From contig SNAP01000009.1 of NCBI GenBank assembly GCA_022496785.1, forward strand, positions 41,896-105,895: a stretch of DNA of 64,000 nt, read 5' to 3'. Below the pieces are notes generated by a model. The model saw only the letters and a program-made list of their open reading frames with translations. It had not been told where the DNA came from and made no database searches. The stretch comes from Marinilabiliaceae bacterium JC040. Its GTDB lineage: Bacteria > Bacteroidota > Bacteroidia > Bacteroidales > Marinifilaceae. The stretch's first letter is position 1. Every line of letters starts with the position of its first letter. This document shows, in pieces, positions 17,706 to 25,714 of the stretch. Made by a program: the position numbers and the translations under genes.

Positions 17706-18263
17706 TTATAATTCTTTAAAAGAATGTATAATTTTATCCATTTCTTCTTTACATTCAATTTTACGTTTAGTTCTTGTCCATGTAAGTATTTGATAGTATG
17801 TGTCTCTACCTTTTACGAAAGCGATATTATAATATAAATTAACACCACTTATTTTTGCATTAATTTCAGCTGCTTTAGCATCCATATTATTGATCTTAAT
17901 ATCTTTTGTTTCAGAGATTTTACCTTCTTTTAACTTTTGTTTCATGTTAAACAGCACTATACTTGTATAACCTTCTAAACTGTTAGGAAATTGTTCTATA
18001 ATTTTATTATCTATTAATGCCTTTTTGAATGCTTCTTTCGCTTCGTCTATAACAATAACAAAAATGCCATTTCCTGAAGTTGTATATTGTAGTGAAGCAG
18101 AAGAGTTTAGGTTTTTAGAAGGCATTGAACCCCATGGTAGTGTTATTGAATATTTATCTTTTACATTAATTACTTGAGGGTCAGTTATATTACATGAAGA
18201 AAATAATAGAACAATTGAGATTAGAATTAACGTTAGTTTACTTACGCTTTTGAGTTTGTACAT
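17706..18263 (-). CDS. Tandem lipoprotein, copy 1
   Basis: A 185-residue predicted lipoprotein, function unknown. A basic, hydrophobic signal ends in LLFSSC with acceptor Cys24. The mature part has a two-layer alpha/beta pattern: DKYSITLPWG, FVIVIDEAKEAFKKAL, IKINNMDAKAAEIN and YYQILTWTRTKRKIECKEEM. The order (strand with PWG, acidic helix, paired strands, closing helix HSFKEL) recalls PsbP/DUF1795-like stress lipoproteins, but that is only a resemblance. It is one of three paralogues in head-to-tail units of about 0.79 kb, each with its own promoter and terminator. The signal peptide is identical to copy 2 through Cys24, whereas the mature parts differ at many positions. Confidence 0.85.
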   Translation of the reverse strand: MYKLKSVSKLTLILISIVLLFSSCNITDPQVINVKDKYSITLPWGSMPSKNLNSSASLQYTTSGNGIFVIVIDEAKEAFKKALIDNKIIEQFPNSLEGYTSIVLFNMKQKLKEGKISETKDIKINNMDAKAAEINAKISGVNLYYNIAFVKGRDTYYQILTWTRTKRKIECKEEMDKIIHSFKEL

Positions 18264-18360
18264 GATTGTTTATAAATTTTTTAGTAAATGAATTTTTATA
18301 ATAGATTCATATTGTTTTTGTCTGTAGTTATGATATCTATTAATATTAATAATATTAAGG

Positions 18361-18391
18361 CAAATGTAATAATTGGATAGAATATAACAAA
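18361..18391 (-). promoter_or_regulatory. Promoter of lipoprotein copy 1
   Basis: Minus strand TTTG (18388-18391), 19 bases, TACATTTG (18361-18368): exact consensus spacing. The leader to the ATG is about 90 bases and is conserved in all three copies. Confidence 0.85.
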
Positions 18392-18438
18392 AGAATACCT
18401 ATATAATTAAATATAATCTTTATAATATCCCAGTAAAA

Positions 18439-18472
18439 AATAAAGTTCTACTATAATTAGTAGAACTTTATT
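18439..18472 (-). terminator. Terminator of lipoprotein gene copy 2
   Basis: A perfect 14-base stem AATAAAGTTCTACT / AGTAGAACTTTATT with a 6-base loop. Relative to copies 1 and 3 one stem pair has changed from G-C to A-T on both sides. Confidence 0.85.
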
Positions 18473-18497
18473 ATATATCAAATAAGAAAATTAGATA

Positions 18498-19055
18498 TTA
18501 TAATTCTTTAAATGTAAATATAGTATTATCCATTATTTCTTTTCTTTCGAAATCAGATTTATCCTTTCTCCAAGAAATTATTTGGTAATATGAATCTTTA
18601 CCTTGTATAGAAGTTATACTATAATATAAATCAACACCATTTATTTTTCCTTTCATTTCTGCTTTTTTAGCATTTAAATTATTGATTTTAATATCTTTTA
18701 TTTCAGAGACTTTAGCTTCTTTTAATTTGTTTTTTATATTTAGCAGTGCCAAACTTGTATAACCTTCTAAATTGTTAGAAAACTGTTCTGTTATTTTATT
18801 ATCTACTAATGTTTTTTTGAATGCTTCTTTTGATTCGTCTATAACATAAATAAAATAGTCAGTTCCTGGAAGACTATATTCTAGAGAAGCGGCAGAGTTT
18901 AAGTTTTTAGAAGGCATAGATCCCCATGGTAGATCTATTGAATATTTTTCTTTAACCTTAACGACAATAGGGTCAGTTATACCACATGAAGAAAATAATA
19001 GAACAATTGAGATTAGAATTAACGTTAGTTTACTTACGCTTTTGAGTTTGTACAT
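18498..19055 (-). CDS. Tandem lipoprotein, copy 2
   Basis: A 185-residue paralogue of copies 1 and 3. Signal peptide residues 1-24 match copy 1 exactly. The mature part keeps EKYSIDLPWGSMPSKNLNS, YFIYVIDESKEAFKKTLV and IKINNLNAKKAEM. The region after residue 150 is the most diverged: copy 1 has WTRTKRKIECKEEM where this copy has WRKDKSDFERKEIM, and it closes FTFKEL. Its function is unknown. The uniform length of 185 and the lack of frameshifts show that all three copies are under coding constraint. Confidence 0.85.
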   Translation of the reverse strand: MYKLKSVSKLTLILISIVLLFSSCGITDPIVVKVKEKYSIDLPWGSMPSKNLNSAASLEYSLPGTDYFIYVIDESKEAFKKTLVDNKITEQFSNNLEGYTSLALLNIKNKLKEAKVSEIKDIKINNLNAKKAEMKGKINGVDLYYSITSIQGKDSYYQIISWRKDKSDFERKEIMDNTIFTFKEL

Positions 19056-19152
19056 GATTGTTTATAAATTTTTTAGTAAATGAATTTTTATAATAGATTC
19101 ATACCGTTTGTTTATATATTTATGAAATCTATTAATATTAATAATATTAAGG

Positions 19153-19183
19153 CAAATATATTAATTAGATTGAATATAACAAA
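19153..19183 (-). promoter_or_regulatory. Promoter of lipoprotein copy 2
   Basis: Minus strand TTTG (19180-19183), 19 bases, TATATTTG (19153-19160). Confidence 0.85.
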
Positions 19184-19231
19184 AAAATACCTATATAATT
19201 AAATATAATCTTTATAATATCTCATTAAAAA

Positions 19232-19265
19232 AATAGAGTTCTACTATAATTAGTAGAACTCTATT
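19232..19265 (-). terminator. Terminator of lipoprotein gene copy 3
   Basis: A perfect 14-base stem AATAGAGTTCTACT / AGTAGAACTCTATT with a 6-base loop; a run of A upstream gives the T tail on the minus strand. Confidence 0.85.
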
Positions 19266-19290
19266 ATATATCAAATAAGAAAATTAGATA

Positions 19291-19848
19291 TTATAATTCT
19301 TTAAAAGAATTTATCATCATATCCATTTCTTTTTTACATTCAATTTTACGTTTACTTCTTGTCCATGTAAGTATTTGATAGAATGTCTTTTTACCTTTTA
19401 CTAAAGCGATATTATAATATATATCAAAACCACTTACTTTCTCATTAACTTCTGCTATTTTCGCATTCATATTATTGATCTTAATATCTTTCATTTCGGA
19501 GATTTTACCATATTTAAAGTTCTGTTTCATGCTAAGCAGCAATAAACCAGCATAACCTTCTAAATTATTAGGATATTGTTCTATAAGGTTATTATCTACC
19601 AATGCCTTTTTGAATTCTTCTTGTGATTCGTCTATGACAATAACAAAAAAGTCTTTTCTTGCATCAGTATATTGTAGTGAAGCTTCAGAATTTATATTAT
19701 TAGATTGCGTGAAATTGTATGGTATTGTTATTGAATATTTTTCTTTTACCTTAATAACTTTTGGTTTTGTTATGCTACACGAAGAAAATAATAAAACAAC
19801 TGAGATTAGAATAAACGTTAGTTTATTTACGTTTTTGAGTTTGTACAT
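19291..19848 (-). CDS. Tandem lipoprotein, copy 3
   Basis: A 185-residue paralogue, the most diverged of the three in both signal (KNVNKLTFILISVVLLFSSC) and mature region: it has TIPYNFTQSNNINSEASLQY where the others have LPWGSMPSKNLN. Conserved features include FVIVIDESQEEFKKALV, IKINNMNAKIAEV and a C-terminus close to copy 1 (YQILTWTRSKRKIECKKEM). Copy 3 is thus closer to copy 1 than to copy 2 near the C-terminus, hinting at gene conversion. The function is unknown. Confidence 0.85.
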   Translation of the reverse strand: MYKLKNVNKLTFILISVVLLFSSCSITKPKVIKVKEKYSITIPYNFTQSNNINSEASLQYTDARKDFFVIVIDESQEEFKKALVDNNLIEQYPNNLEGYAGLLLLSMKQNFKYGKISEMKDIKINNMNAKIAEVNEKVSGFDIYYNIALVKGKKTFYQILTWTRSKRKIECKKEMDMMINSFKEL

Positions 19849-19938
19849 GATTTTTATAAATTATTTAGTAAATGAATTTTTATAATAGATTCCTACTGTT
19901 TGTTTATATATTTATGATATTTATTAATATTATTAAAG

Positions 19939-19969
19939 CAAATATATTAATTAGATTGAATATAACAAA
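19939..19969 (-). promoter_or_regulatory. Promoter of lipoprotein copy 3
   Basis: Minus strand TTTG (19966-19969), 19 bases, TATATTTG (19939-19946). Confidence 0.85.
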
Positions 19970-20046
19970 AAAATACCTATATAATTAAATATAGAGGTAA
20001 ATAACTGTAGGAATTGAAATTAATAGATTATAAGAGTATAAATAAA

Positions 20047-20079
20047 AAAGAAGCTGTTCAATATTTGAACAGCCTCTTT
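20047..20079 (-). terminator. Terminator of pruA
   Basis: GCTGTTCAA (20053-20061) pairs with TTGAACAGC (20065-20073), extended by flanking A/T-G pairs; the A run at 20044-20049 gives the T tail on the minus strand. Confidence 0.85.
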
Positions 20080-20110
20080 ACCAATAATCAATTTATAAAG
20101 AATGACATTA

Positions 20111-21742
20111 TTATTCTTCAGTGAAGTTTGGATACATATAATCCGTTGCTGGAACAAAAGTTTCTTTTATTGTACGAGGAGATACCCAACGTAAAAGATT
20201 AATCATAGAACCTGCTTTATCGTTAGTACCAGAAGCTCTAGCACCACCGAATGGTTGTTGACTAACAACAGCACCTGTAGGTTTATCATTAATATAGAAG
20301 TTACCAGCTGTATTTCTTAATCGTTTAGTCATACGTTCTATTTCGTATCTATCTTTACTAAAGATAGCACCTGTTAGAGCATATGTAGAAGATTCATCAA
20401 GAATATCCATTGTTTCATCAACCTTATCTTCGTCGTATACATAGATTGTCATTACAGGGCCGAATAGTTCTTCTAGCATTGTATCGTAATCTGGTTTATA
20501 TGCTTGTATAATTGTTGGATGTATGAAATATCCTTTCGATTTATCGTATTTACCACCACAAATAACGTCGGCATCAGATGAGGCTTTTGCATCGTCTATT
20601 GCTCCTGCTAGTTTGTCGAATGATGTTTCATCTATAACTGCATTTACAAAGTTTCTGAAATCTTCTGAAGGACCAACTTTCATACTGTTGATATCTTCAG
20701 TAATATATTCTTTTACTTCATTCCAAAGGTTAGATGGGATATATGCTCTTGATGCTGCAGAACATTTTTGTCCTTGATATTCAAAAGCTCCTCTAGAGAT
20801 TGCTGTTGCTACTTCTTTTGCATCTGCTGTTGGATGTGCAAAGATATAATCTTTACCTCCTGTTTCTCCAACTATTCTTGGATATGCTTTGTATTTAGGT
20901 AAGTTTGTTGCTATTTCGTTCCATATAGAGTTGAATACTCCTGTAGAACCAGTAAAGTGAATTCCTGCAAAGTTCTCATCTTTAAAGATAACATCTGATG
21001 CTGTAGGACCTGATACAAATACAAGATTTATTACACCGTCAGGTAGTCCAGCTTCTTTAAATATCTTCATTAAAACATTTGCTGAATATACTGCTGTTTT
21101 TGATGGTTTCCATACACATACATTTCCCATTAATGCTGGAGCTCCTGGAAGATTTCCTGCTATTGATGTGAAGTTGAATGGTGTTAGAGCAAAAATGAAT
21201 CCTTCTAATGGACGTTGCTCTATTCTGTTCCATATTCCTTTTGAGTTCTCTGGTTGTTGTTTGTATATGTCAACCATATATTGAACGTTAAATCTAAAGA
21301 AGTCTGCTAATTCGCAAGCTGCATCTATTTCTGCTTGAAATGCGTTCTTTGATTGTCCTAGCATGGTAGCTGCATTAATAAGAGCTCTGTATGGGCCTGA
21401 GATTAGTTCTGCTGCTTTCAAGAAGATTGAAGCTCTGTGTTCCCATTCCATATTTTCCCAATCTTCTTTTGCTGCCATTGCTGCATCGATTGCCATTTTT
21501 ACGTGTTCTTTACCACCTTGGTGATAGTATCCTAATACATGTTGGTGATCGTGTGGAGGGGCTATAAGTTTTTTATCGTCGGTTCTAACATCTTTACCAC
21601 CAATACACATTGGTATATCCATTTCTTTAGAACGTAATTCTTTAAGCATTGCTTTTAATTCTGCTCTTTCTTCACTTCCTGGAGCATAGCTCTTTACAGG
21701 TTCACATTTTGCAATGGGTACATTAAAAAGTCCTTTTCCCAT
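20111..21742 (-). CDS. pruA: L-glutamate gamma-semialdehyde (1-pyrroline-5-carboxylate) dehydrogenase
   Basis: A 543-residue NAD-dependent aldehyde dehydrogenase that oxidises glutamate semialdehyde to glutamate in proline breakdown. Motifs: FALTPFNFTSIAGNLPGAPALMG (given here only as a landmark near residue 180), VFVSGPTASD, FTGSTGVFNS, VGETGGKDYIF with the catalytic Glu region, and YQGQKCSAASRAYIP with the catalytic Cys. The N-terminus (NVPIAKCEPVKSYAPGSEER) and length match the class-1 Bacteroidota/eukaryote-type P5C dehydrogenase. No proline dehydrogenase gene is in the window. It is a single-gene unit with its own promoter and terminator. Confidence 0.93.
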   Translation of the reverse strand: MGKGLFNVPIAKCEPVKSYAPGSEERAELKAMLKELRSKEMDIPMCIGGKDVRTDDKKLIAPPHDHQHVLGYYHQGGKEHVKMAIDAAMAAKEDWENMEWEHRASIFLKAAELISGPYRALINAATMLGQSKNAFQAEIDAACELADFFRFNVQYMVDIYKQQPENSKGIWNRIEQRPLEGFIFALTPFNFTSIAGNLPGAPALMGNVCVWKPSKTAVYSANVLMKIFKEAGLPDGVINLVFVSGPTASDVIFKDENFAGIHFTGSTGVFNSIWNEIATNLPKYKAYPRIVGETGGKDYIFAHPTADAKEVATAISRGAFEYQGQKCSAASRAYIPSNLWNEVKEYITEDINSMKVGPSEDFRNFVNAVIDETSFDKLAGAIDDAKASSDADVICGGKYDKSKGYFIHPTIIQAYKPDYDTMLEELFGPVMTIYVYDEDKVDETMDILDESSTYALTGAIFSKDRYEIERMTKRLRNTAGNFYINDKPTGAVVSQQPFGGARASGTNDKAGSMINLLRWVSPRTIKETFVPATDYMYPNFTEE

Positions 21743-21872
21743 GATTAATAGTTTATTTAGGGTTAGTAATAAATTGTTTAGGTCTTTATTAATGAGATTA
21801 TATAATACTTCGTTTCATTTAGGGGGTAGAAGTGAAATTATATTTCTTTTTATATTAATTGACCTTCGTTTA

Positions 21873-21902
21873 CAAATTTAAAAAACTTTTTGAAATGAGC
21901 AA
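21873..21902 (-). promoter_or_regulatory. Promoter of pruA
   Basis: Minus strand TTG (21900-21902), 19 bases, TAAATTTG (21873-21880). The leader is about 125 bases. The gap from 21743 to 22106 holds this promoter and the higBA control region; I saw no gene in it. Confidence 0.7.
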
Positions 21903-21963
21903 TTTTTATAATGGCGTTTTTGTAGGTTTTTCGGATGATACAAGATATGTTTTTATTTTTTTT

Positions 21964-22027
21964 AGTTGATTGTTTGTCAACTTTTAGGTGAATAGTTGCT
22001 ATTTTGTCAACTTTGTTTGTATATTTG
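21964..22027 (+). promoter_or_regulatory. higBA promoter with two operator-like palindromes
   Basis: A TTG (21996-21998), 21 bases, TATATTTG (22020-22027) forms the promoter. Two copies of AGTTG-N9-CAACT (21964-21982 and 21994-22012) lie exactly 30 bases apart, about three helix turns; the second covers the -33 element. Such paired sites are expected for binding of the HigA antitoxin dimer (inference). Confidence 0.7.
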
Positions 22028-22106
22028 TATTGTAATAGTAATTTCTTAAGTGTGTGTATTGCTATTAATTAATTGGTGAAATTTAAAATTATAAGTGTGT
22101 GGTGGT

Positions 22107-22400
22107 ATGAAAATAGTATCAAAAGACCAAGTAGTTAAATTTCAAAAAAAACATTCAAGGGCTACAGCTGTTATTACTCTTTATAATGCTTTAGAGGAAG
22201 AAGATTTTAAAAATAATAAAGAAGTTACTGAAAGATTTTCTCGCTCAAGTGTAATGAAAAATAGAAAAGACACAATAGTATTTAGAGTAGGAGGTAATAA
22301 ATATAGACTGATAATAAAATTTAATTACAAATTTAATTTAGGTAGAATATTATTCATAGGAACACATCCTGAATATGATGATTATCTGAAACTTAATTAA
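22107..22400 (+). CDS. higB: HigB-family toxin (mRNA interferase-like)
   Basis: A 97-residue HigB_toxin family protein (MKIVSKDQVVKFQKKHSRAT, FRVGGNKYRLIIKFNY, LFIGTHPEYDDY). Family members are ribosome-dependent mRNA endonucleases. The downstream Met at 22107 is chosen because it gives the usual MKI start; a Met four codons upstream is possible. The toxin gene comes first and the antitoxin gene 5 bases later, the typical hig order. A basic surface and the conserved C-terminal IGTHPEYD suggest that it is intact. Confidence 0.88.
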   Translation: MKIVSKDQVVKFQKKHSRATAVITLYNALEEEDFKNNKEVTERFSRSSVMKNRKDTIVFRVGGNKYRLIIKFNYKFNLGRILFIGTHPEYDDYLKLN

Positions 22401-22405
22401 AGGAT

Positions 22406-22777
22406 ATGGAGAAATTATTAATTATTAAAACGGAAGAACAATATTATCGAGCTTTAGATAGACTTGATAATCTTTTTGATGCAGAGCCTAACACTCCAGA
22501 AGGTGATGAGCTAGAAACGCTAATGGTTTTAATTAAATTGTATGAAGATAATAATTTCCAATTGCCTACAGTTGATCCAATTGAAGTAATTGAATTTTAC
22601 TTAGAGCAAAGAGGAGTTCTTCGATCAGATTTAATAGGTGTTATTGGAGATAAAACATCAGTTTCAAAAATATTTAGAAAGAAAAGAAAACTGACTTTGG
22701 AGATGATTCGAAATGTAGGAGATTTTCTGAAAATACCTGTTAATCTATTAATTCCAGATTATAATTTAAATTTATAA
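22406..22777 (+). CDS. higA: HigA-family antitoxin (XRE-type helix-turn-helix)
   Basis: A 123-residue antitoxin of the COG5499 type. The N-terminal half is acidic and helical (QYYRALDRLDNLFDAEPNTP, GDELETLMVLIKLYE) with the family motif PTVDPIEVIEFYLEQRG; the C-terminal half is the helix-turn-helix (LIGVIGDKTSVSKIFRKKRK, LTLEMIRNVGDFLKIPVNLL). It should neutralise HigB and repress the shared promoter through the paired AGTTG-N9-CAACT sites. A terminator follows directly. Confidence 0.9.
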   Translation: MEKLLIIKTEEQYYRALDRLDNLFDAEPNTPEGDELETLMVLIKLYEDNNFQLPTVDPIEVIEFYLEQRGVLRSDLIGVIGDKTSVSKIFRKKRKLTLEMIRNVGDFLKIPVNLLIPDYNLNL

Positions 22778-22779
22778 AG

Positions 22780-22809
22780 AAGAGGCTAATAATATTTAGC
22801 CTCTTTTTT
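22780..22809 (+). terminator. Terminator of higBA
   Basis: AAGAGGCTAA (22780-22789) pairs perfectly with TTAGCCTCTT (22796-22805), followed by a T run. Confidence 0.88.
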
Positions 22810-22862
22810 GATTAAAAGAAAGACTTGGCTGGTTCTATGTTTTTACAAATAGTAAAATAGTG

Positions 22863-22870
22863 TATCTTTG
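22863..22870 (+). promoter_or_regulatory. -7 box of the ABC-F gene
   Basis: TATCTTTG matches TAnnTTTG. It overlaps the upstream in-frame ATG at 22860, so that ATG would not be in the transcript; this sets the start at 22887. Confidence 0.65.
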
Positions 22871-22886
22871 GGAAAAATTTTATTTT

Positions 22887-24827
22887 ATGATATCAGTAAA
22901 CCAGTTAAGTGTATATTTTGGAGATTTTATATTATTTGATAATGTAAGTTTTCAGGTTAACGAAAAAGATAGAATAGGTTTAGCAGGGAAAAATGGAGCT
23001 GGTAAGTCTACTTTGCTTAAGATTTTTGCCAATATACAAGAACCTACACATGGTAATGTTGCATGTCCTTCTGATTTAACAATAGGATATCTTCCTCAAC
23101 ATATGCTGTATAACGATGATAAAACTCTTATGGATGATGCTCTTACTGCATTTGATGAGGTTTTAAAATTAAAGGCAGATATTGAGGCTTTGAATGTTGA
23201 GATAGGGGAAAGAAATGATTATGAATCGGAGGAATATACCGATTTAATAAATAAATTGACAGAATATTCCGATAGATATTATATCCTTGGTGGTGATAAT
23301 ATTCGTGGAGAGGCTGAAAAGACTCTTATGGGATTAGGTTTTTTACGTTCAGATTTTGATAGAGATACTTCCGAGTTCTCTGGAGGATGGCGTATGCGTT
23401 TGGAGCTTGTTAAGATTCTTCTTAAACGTCCAGATATCCTTTTACTCGATGAGCCTACTAACCATTTAGATATTGAATCTATTCAGTGGTTAGAAGATTT
23501 TTTAAAGACTTATAATGGAGCTGTTATTCTAGTTTCCCATGATAAGGCATTTTTGGATGGAGTGACTAATAGAACAATTGAAATATCTTTAGGTCAGATA
23601 AACGATTATAAAGTTCCTTATTCACAGTATATTCAGTTGAGAAAAGAAAGACGAGAGCAGCAGTTGAAGGCTTTTGAGAATCAACAAAAGATGATTAAGG
23701 ATACTGAGGAGTTTATTGAAAAGTATAGATATAAAGCTACTAAGGCTGTTCAGGTTCAATCTAGAATTAAGCAATTAGAAAAGGTAAAGAGAATAGAGGT
23801 AGACCAAGAGGATGTTAGAAAACTGAATATTCGTTTTGCTCCTGCTGCTAGAACAGGAGATATTGTTGCTGAAGGTAAGGAATTAACGAAAAGATTTGGT
23901 GAGCATCTTGTATTAGATGATGTACATTTTGAAATTAATAGAGGTGAGAAAGTAGCCTTTATTGGTAAAAATGGTGAAGGTAAGACTACTCTTGTTAGAA
24001 TGATTATGCGAGAGTTGGATTATGAAGGTGAATGTAGGGTAGGGCATAATGTGAAGATTGGATATTTTGCTCAGAATCAAGCTCAAAAATTAGATGATAA
24101 TAAGACAGTTTGGGAGGTTGTAGACGATATTGCAGTTGGAGATATTAGAGTGAAGTTGAAAAGTATTTTAGCTGCCTTTATGTTTGCAGGTGAGGAGATT
24201 GATAAGAAAGTGAAGGTGCTTTCAGGAGGAGAAAGATCGAGGTTGGCTATGGTGAAGTTGATGCTTGAGCCTTATAATGTTTTAATACTCGATGAGCCTA
24301 CTAACCATTTAGATATACGTTCTAAGGATATTTTGAAATTAGCTCTTAAGAATTTTGATGGTACTGTTGTTTTAGTATCTCACGATAGGGATTTCCTTGA
24401 TGGTTTAGTAGATAAGATGTTTGAATTTGGTAATAAAAAGATAAAGGAACATATTGGAGGAATCTATGAGTTTCTTGAGAAGAAAAAATTATCATCTTTA
24501 AGAGAATTAGAAATAAAAGCAAAAGAAAAGAAGGAGAATGTGAAGGCAGAAGAACCTTCTTCGAATAAATTAGATTTCTTAGAGCGTAAGGAATTGAATA
24601 AAAAGATTAAAAAACTTCAGACTCAAGTAGATAAAGCTGAGCAAAATGTTGCTAACTTAGAAGAGAAAATAGCAGAGATGGATAAGCAGTTTGCTAATCC
24701 TGATGGCAGCGAGGATGAGAAATTTTATTCTTTATACGAAGAGACAAAAAAACAATTAGAAATAGAAATAGAATCTTGGGAAGAATCTTCAATTGAACTT
24801 GATGAGATGTTAGAACTAAGAGATTAA
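22887..24827 (+). CDS. ABC-F family ATPase (translation factor type)
   Basis: A 646-residue soluble protein with two ABC domains and no membrane domain. First cassette: LAGKNGAGKSTLL, signature FSGGWRMR, Walker B ILLLDEPTNHLD. The linker (about residues 235-310) is the basic P-site tRNA-interaction motif with RYKATKAVQVQSRIKQLEK. Second cassette: FIGKNGEGKTTLV, signature LSGGERSRL, Walker B VLILDEPTNHLD. A C-terminal coiled coil (about 540-640) follows, as in Uup/YdiF-type members. ABC-F proteins act on ribosomes; whether this one is housekeeping or gives antibiotic protection cannot be read. rlmB follows 12 bases later, supporting a ribosomal role. Confidence 0.93.
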   Translation: MISVNQLSVYFGDFILFDNVSFQVNEKDRIGLAGKNGAGKSTLLKIFANIQEPTHGNVACPSDLTIGYLPQHMLYNDDKTLMDDALTAFDEVLKLKADIEALNVEIGERNDYESEEYTDLINKLTEYSDRYYILGGDNIRGEAEKTLMGLGFLRSDFDRDTSEFSGGWRMRLELVKILLKRPDILLLDEPTNHLDIESIQWLEDFLKTYNGAVILVSHDKAFLDGVTNRTIEISLGQINDYKVPYSQYIQLRKERREQQLKAFENQQKMIKDTEEFIEKYRYKATKAVQVQSRIKQLEKVKRIEVDQEDVRKLNIRFAPAARTGDIVAEGKELTKRFGEHLVLDDVHFEINRGEKVAFIGKNGEGKTTLVRMIMRELDYEGECRVGHNVKIGYFAQNQAQKLDDNKTVWEVVDDIAVGDIRVKLKSILAAFMFAGEEIDKKVKVLSGGERSRLAMVKLMLEPYNVLILDEPTNHLDIRSKDILKLALKNFDGTVVLVSHDRDFLDGLVDKMFEFGNKKIKEHIGGIYEFLEKKKLSSLRELEIKAKEKKENVKAEEPSSNKLDFLERKELNKKIKKLQTQVDKAEQNVANLEEKIAEMDKQFANPDGSEDEKFYSLYEETKKQLEIEIESWEESSIELDEMLELRD

Positions 24828-24839
24828 TATAATACAGAT

Positions 24840-25583
24840 ATGGCAAATAGTAGACAAGAAATGATTTATGGTATTCGTACCGTAATAGAGGCTATAAAGG
24901 AAGAGAAAGCAGTAGATAAGGTGTTAATTCGTCAGGGATTGAAAGGTGAATTGTTTCAAGAATTATTTCAATTAGTTCGTGAAAAAGATATTGCTTTTCA
25001 GCATGTTCCAGATCAGAAATTGAAGGCTTTAGATACAAGAAATAATCAGGGAGTTGTTGCTTTTGTTTCTCCAATTGAATATCAAGATATTGAGGAGATT
25101 ATGAATTTGAAATTGGCTGAAGGTAAAAAGCCTGTTTTCCTTATCTTGGATAGAATAACTGATGTTAGAAATTTTGGTGGTATTGCAAGAAGTGCTGAAT
25201 GTGCTGGTGTTGATGCTATTATTATTCCTCATAAACATTCTGCTAAGATATGTCCTGATTCTATTAAAACTTCTGCTGGTGCTTTGTATAATATTCCTGT
25301 TTGTAAGGTTGTGAATCTTAGAAAAGTGGTTAAGAATCTAAAGTTTAATGGTTTTAGTATTGTTGCTGCTACAGAAAAAGCTGATAAGGTTTATACAGAA
25401 GCTGATTTCTCTGAATCGGTTGCTATTATTATGGGTAGTGAGGATAAAGGTATTAGAGAAGAAATACTTGAAATTGTTACTGATAAGATTAAGATTCCTA
25501 TTGTGGGTAAAATAGAGTCGTTGAATGTTTCTACAGCTACTGCTCTTATGATTTATGAAGTGCTTCGTCAGAGAAGTCTTTAA
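24840..25583 (+). CDS. rlmB: 23S rRNA (guanosine-2'-O)-methyltransferase RlmB (SpoU family)
   Basis: A 247-residue SPOUT methyltransferase. The N-terminal substrate-binding domain (MIYGIRTVIEAIKEEKAVDKV) is followed by the catalytic trefoil knot with motif 1 LILDRITDVRNFGGIARSAE (Asn and Arg of SpoU), motif 2 AIIMGSEDKGIREEIL and motif 3 IPIVGKIESLNVSTATALMI. RlmB methylates G2251 of 23S rRNA in E. coli; the fine specificity here is by homology. It is downstream of and close to the ABC-F gene. Confidence 0.93.
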   Translation: MANSRQEMIYGIRTVIEAIKEEKAVDKVLIRQGLKGELFQELFQLVREKDIAFQHVPDQKLKALDTRNNQGVVAFVSPIEYQDIEEIMNLKLAEGKKPVFLILDRITDVRNFGGIARSAECAGVDAIIIPHKHSAKICPDSIKTSAGALYNIPVCKVVNLRKVVKNLKFNGFSIVAATEKADKVYTEADFSESVAIIMGSEDKGIREEILEIVTDKIKIPIVGKIESLNVSTATALMIYEVLRQRSL

Positions 25584-25676
25584 TAATTAGTCTTTTAGAT
25601 TAAAATATTATATAAAAATCTTTTCATTTATAGTTTTATTATAATGATTTTAACAATGTTTTCAATCTCTTATTTG

Positions 25677-25684
25677 TAGATTTG
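25677..25684 (+). promoter_or_regulatory. -7 box ahead of the DUF5686 gene
   Basis: TAGATTTG matches TAnnTTTG, 30 bases before the ATG. No -33 match. Confidence 0.5.
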
Positions 25685-25714
25685 AAATATCGTAATCAAA
25701 CATAAAAAACTCAT

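Larger units (their letters stand above)
17639..19993. repeat. Three tandem units of about 0.79 kb, each promoter-lipoprotein-terminator
   Basis: CDS starts are 792 and 793 bases apart. The terminator hairpin, a short downstream AT-rich block, the CDS, the 5' leader and the promoter recur in the same order three times. Similarity ends at about 19993 on the right. The units were probably made by unequal recombination and then diverged mainly in the mature coding part. Confidence 0.9.

Noticed and set aside
13349..22809. Prophage or integrative element across the accessory stretch
   Set aside because: No integrase, transposase, phage structural gene, tRNA-based attachment site or flanking repeats were seen.
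22860..22886. Upstream ATG start of the ABC-F protein
   Set aside because: A TAnnTTTG box overlaps it, so the codon would not be transcribed; the start at 22887 gives the standard N-terminus.
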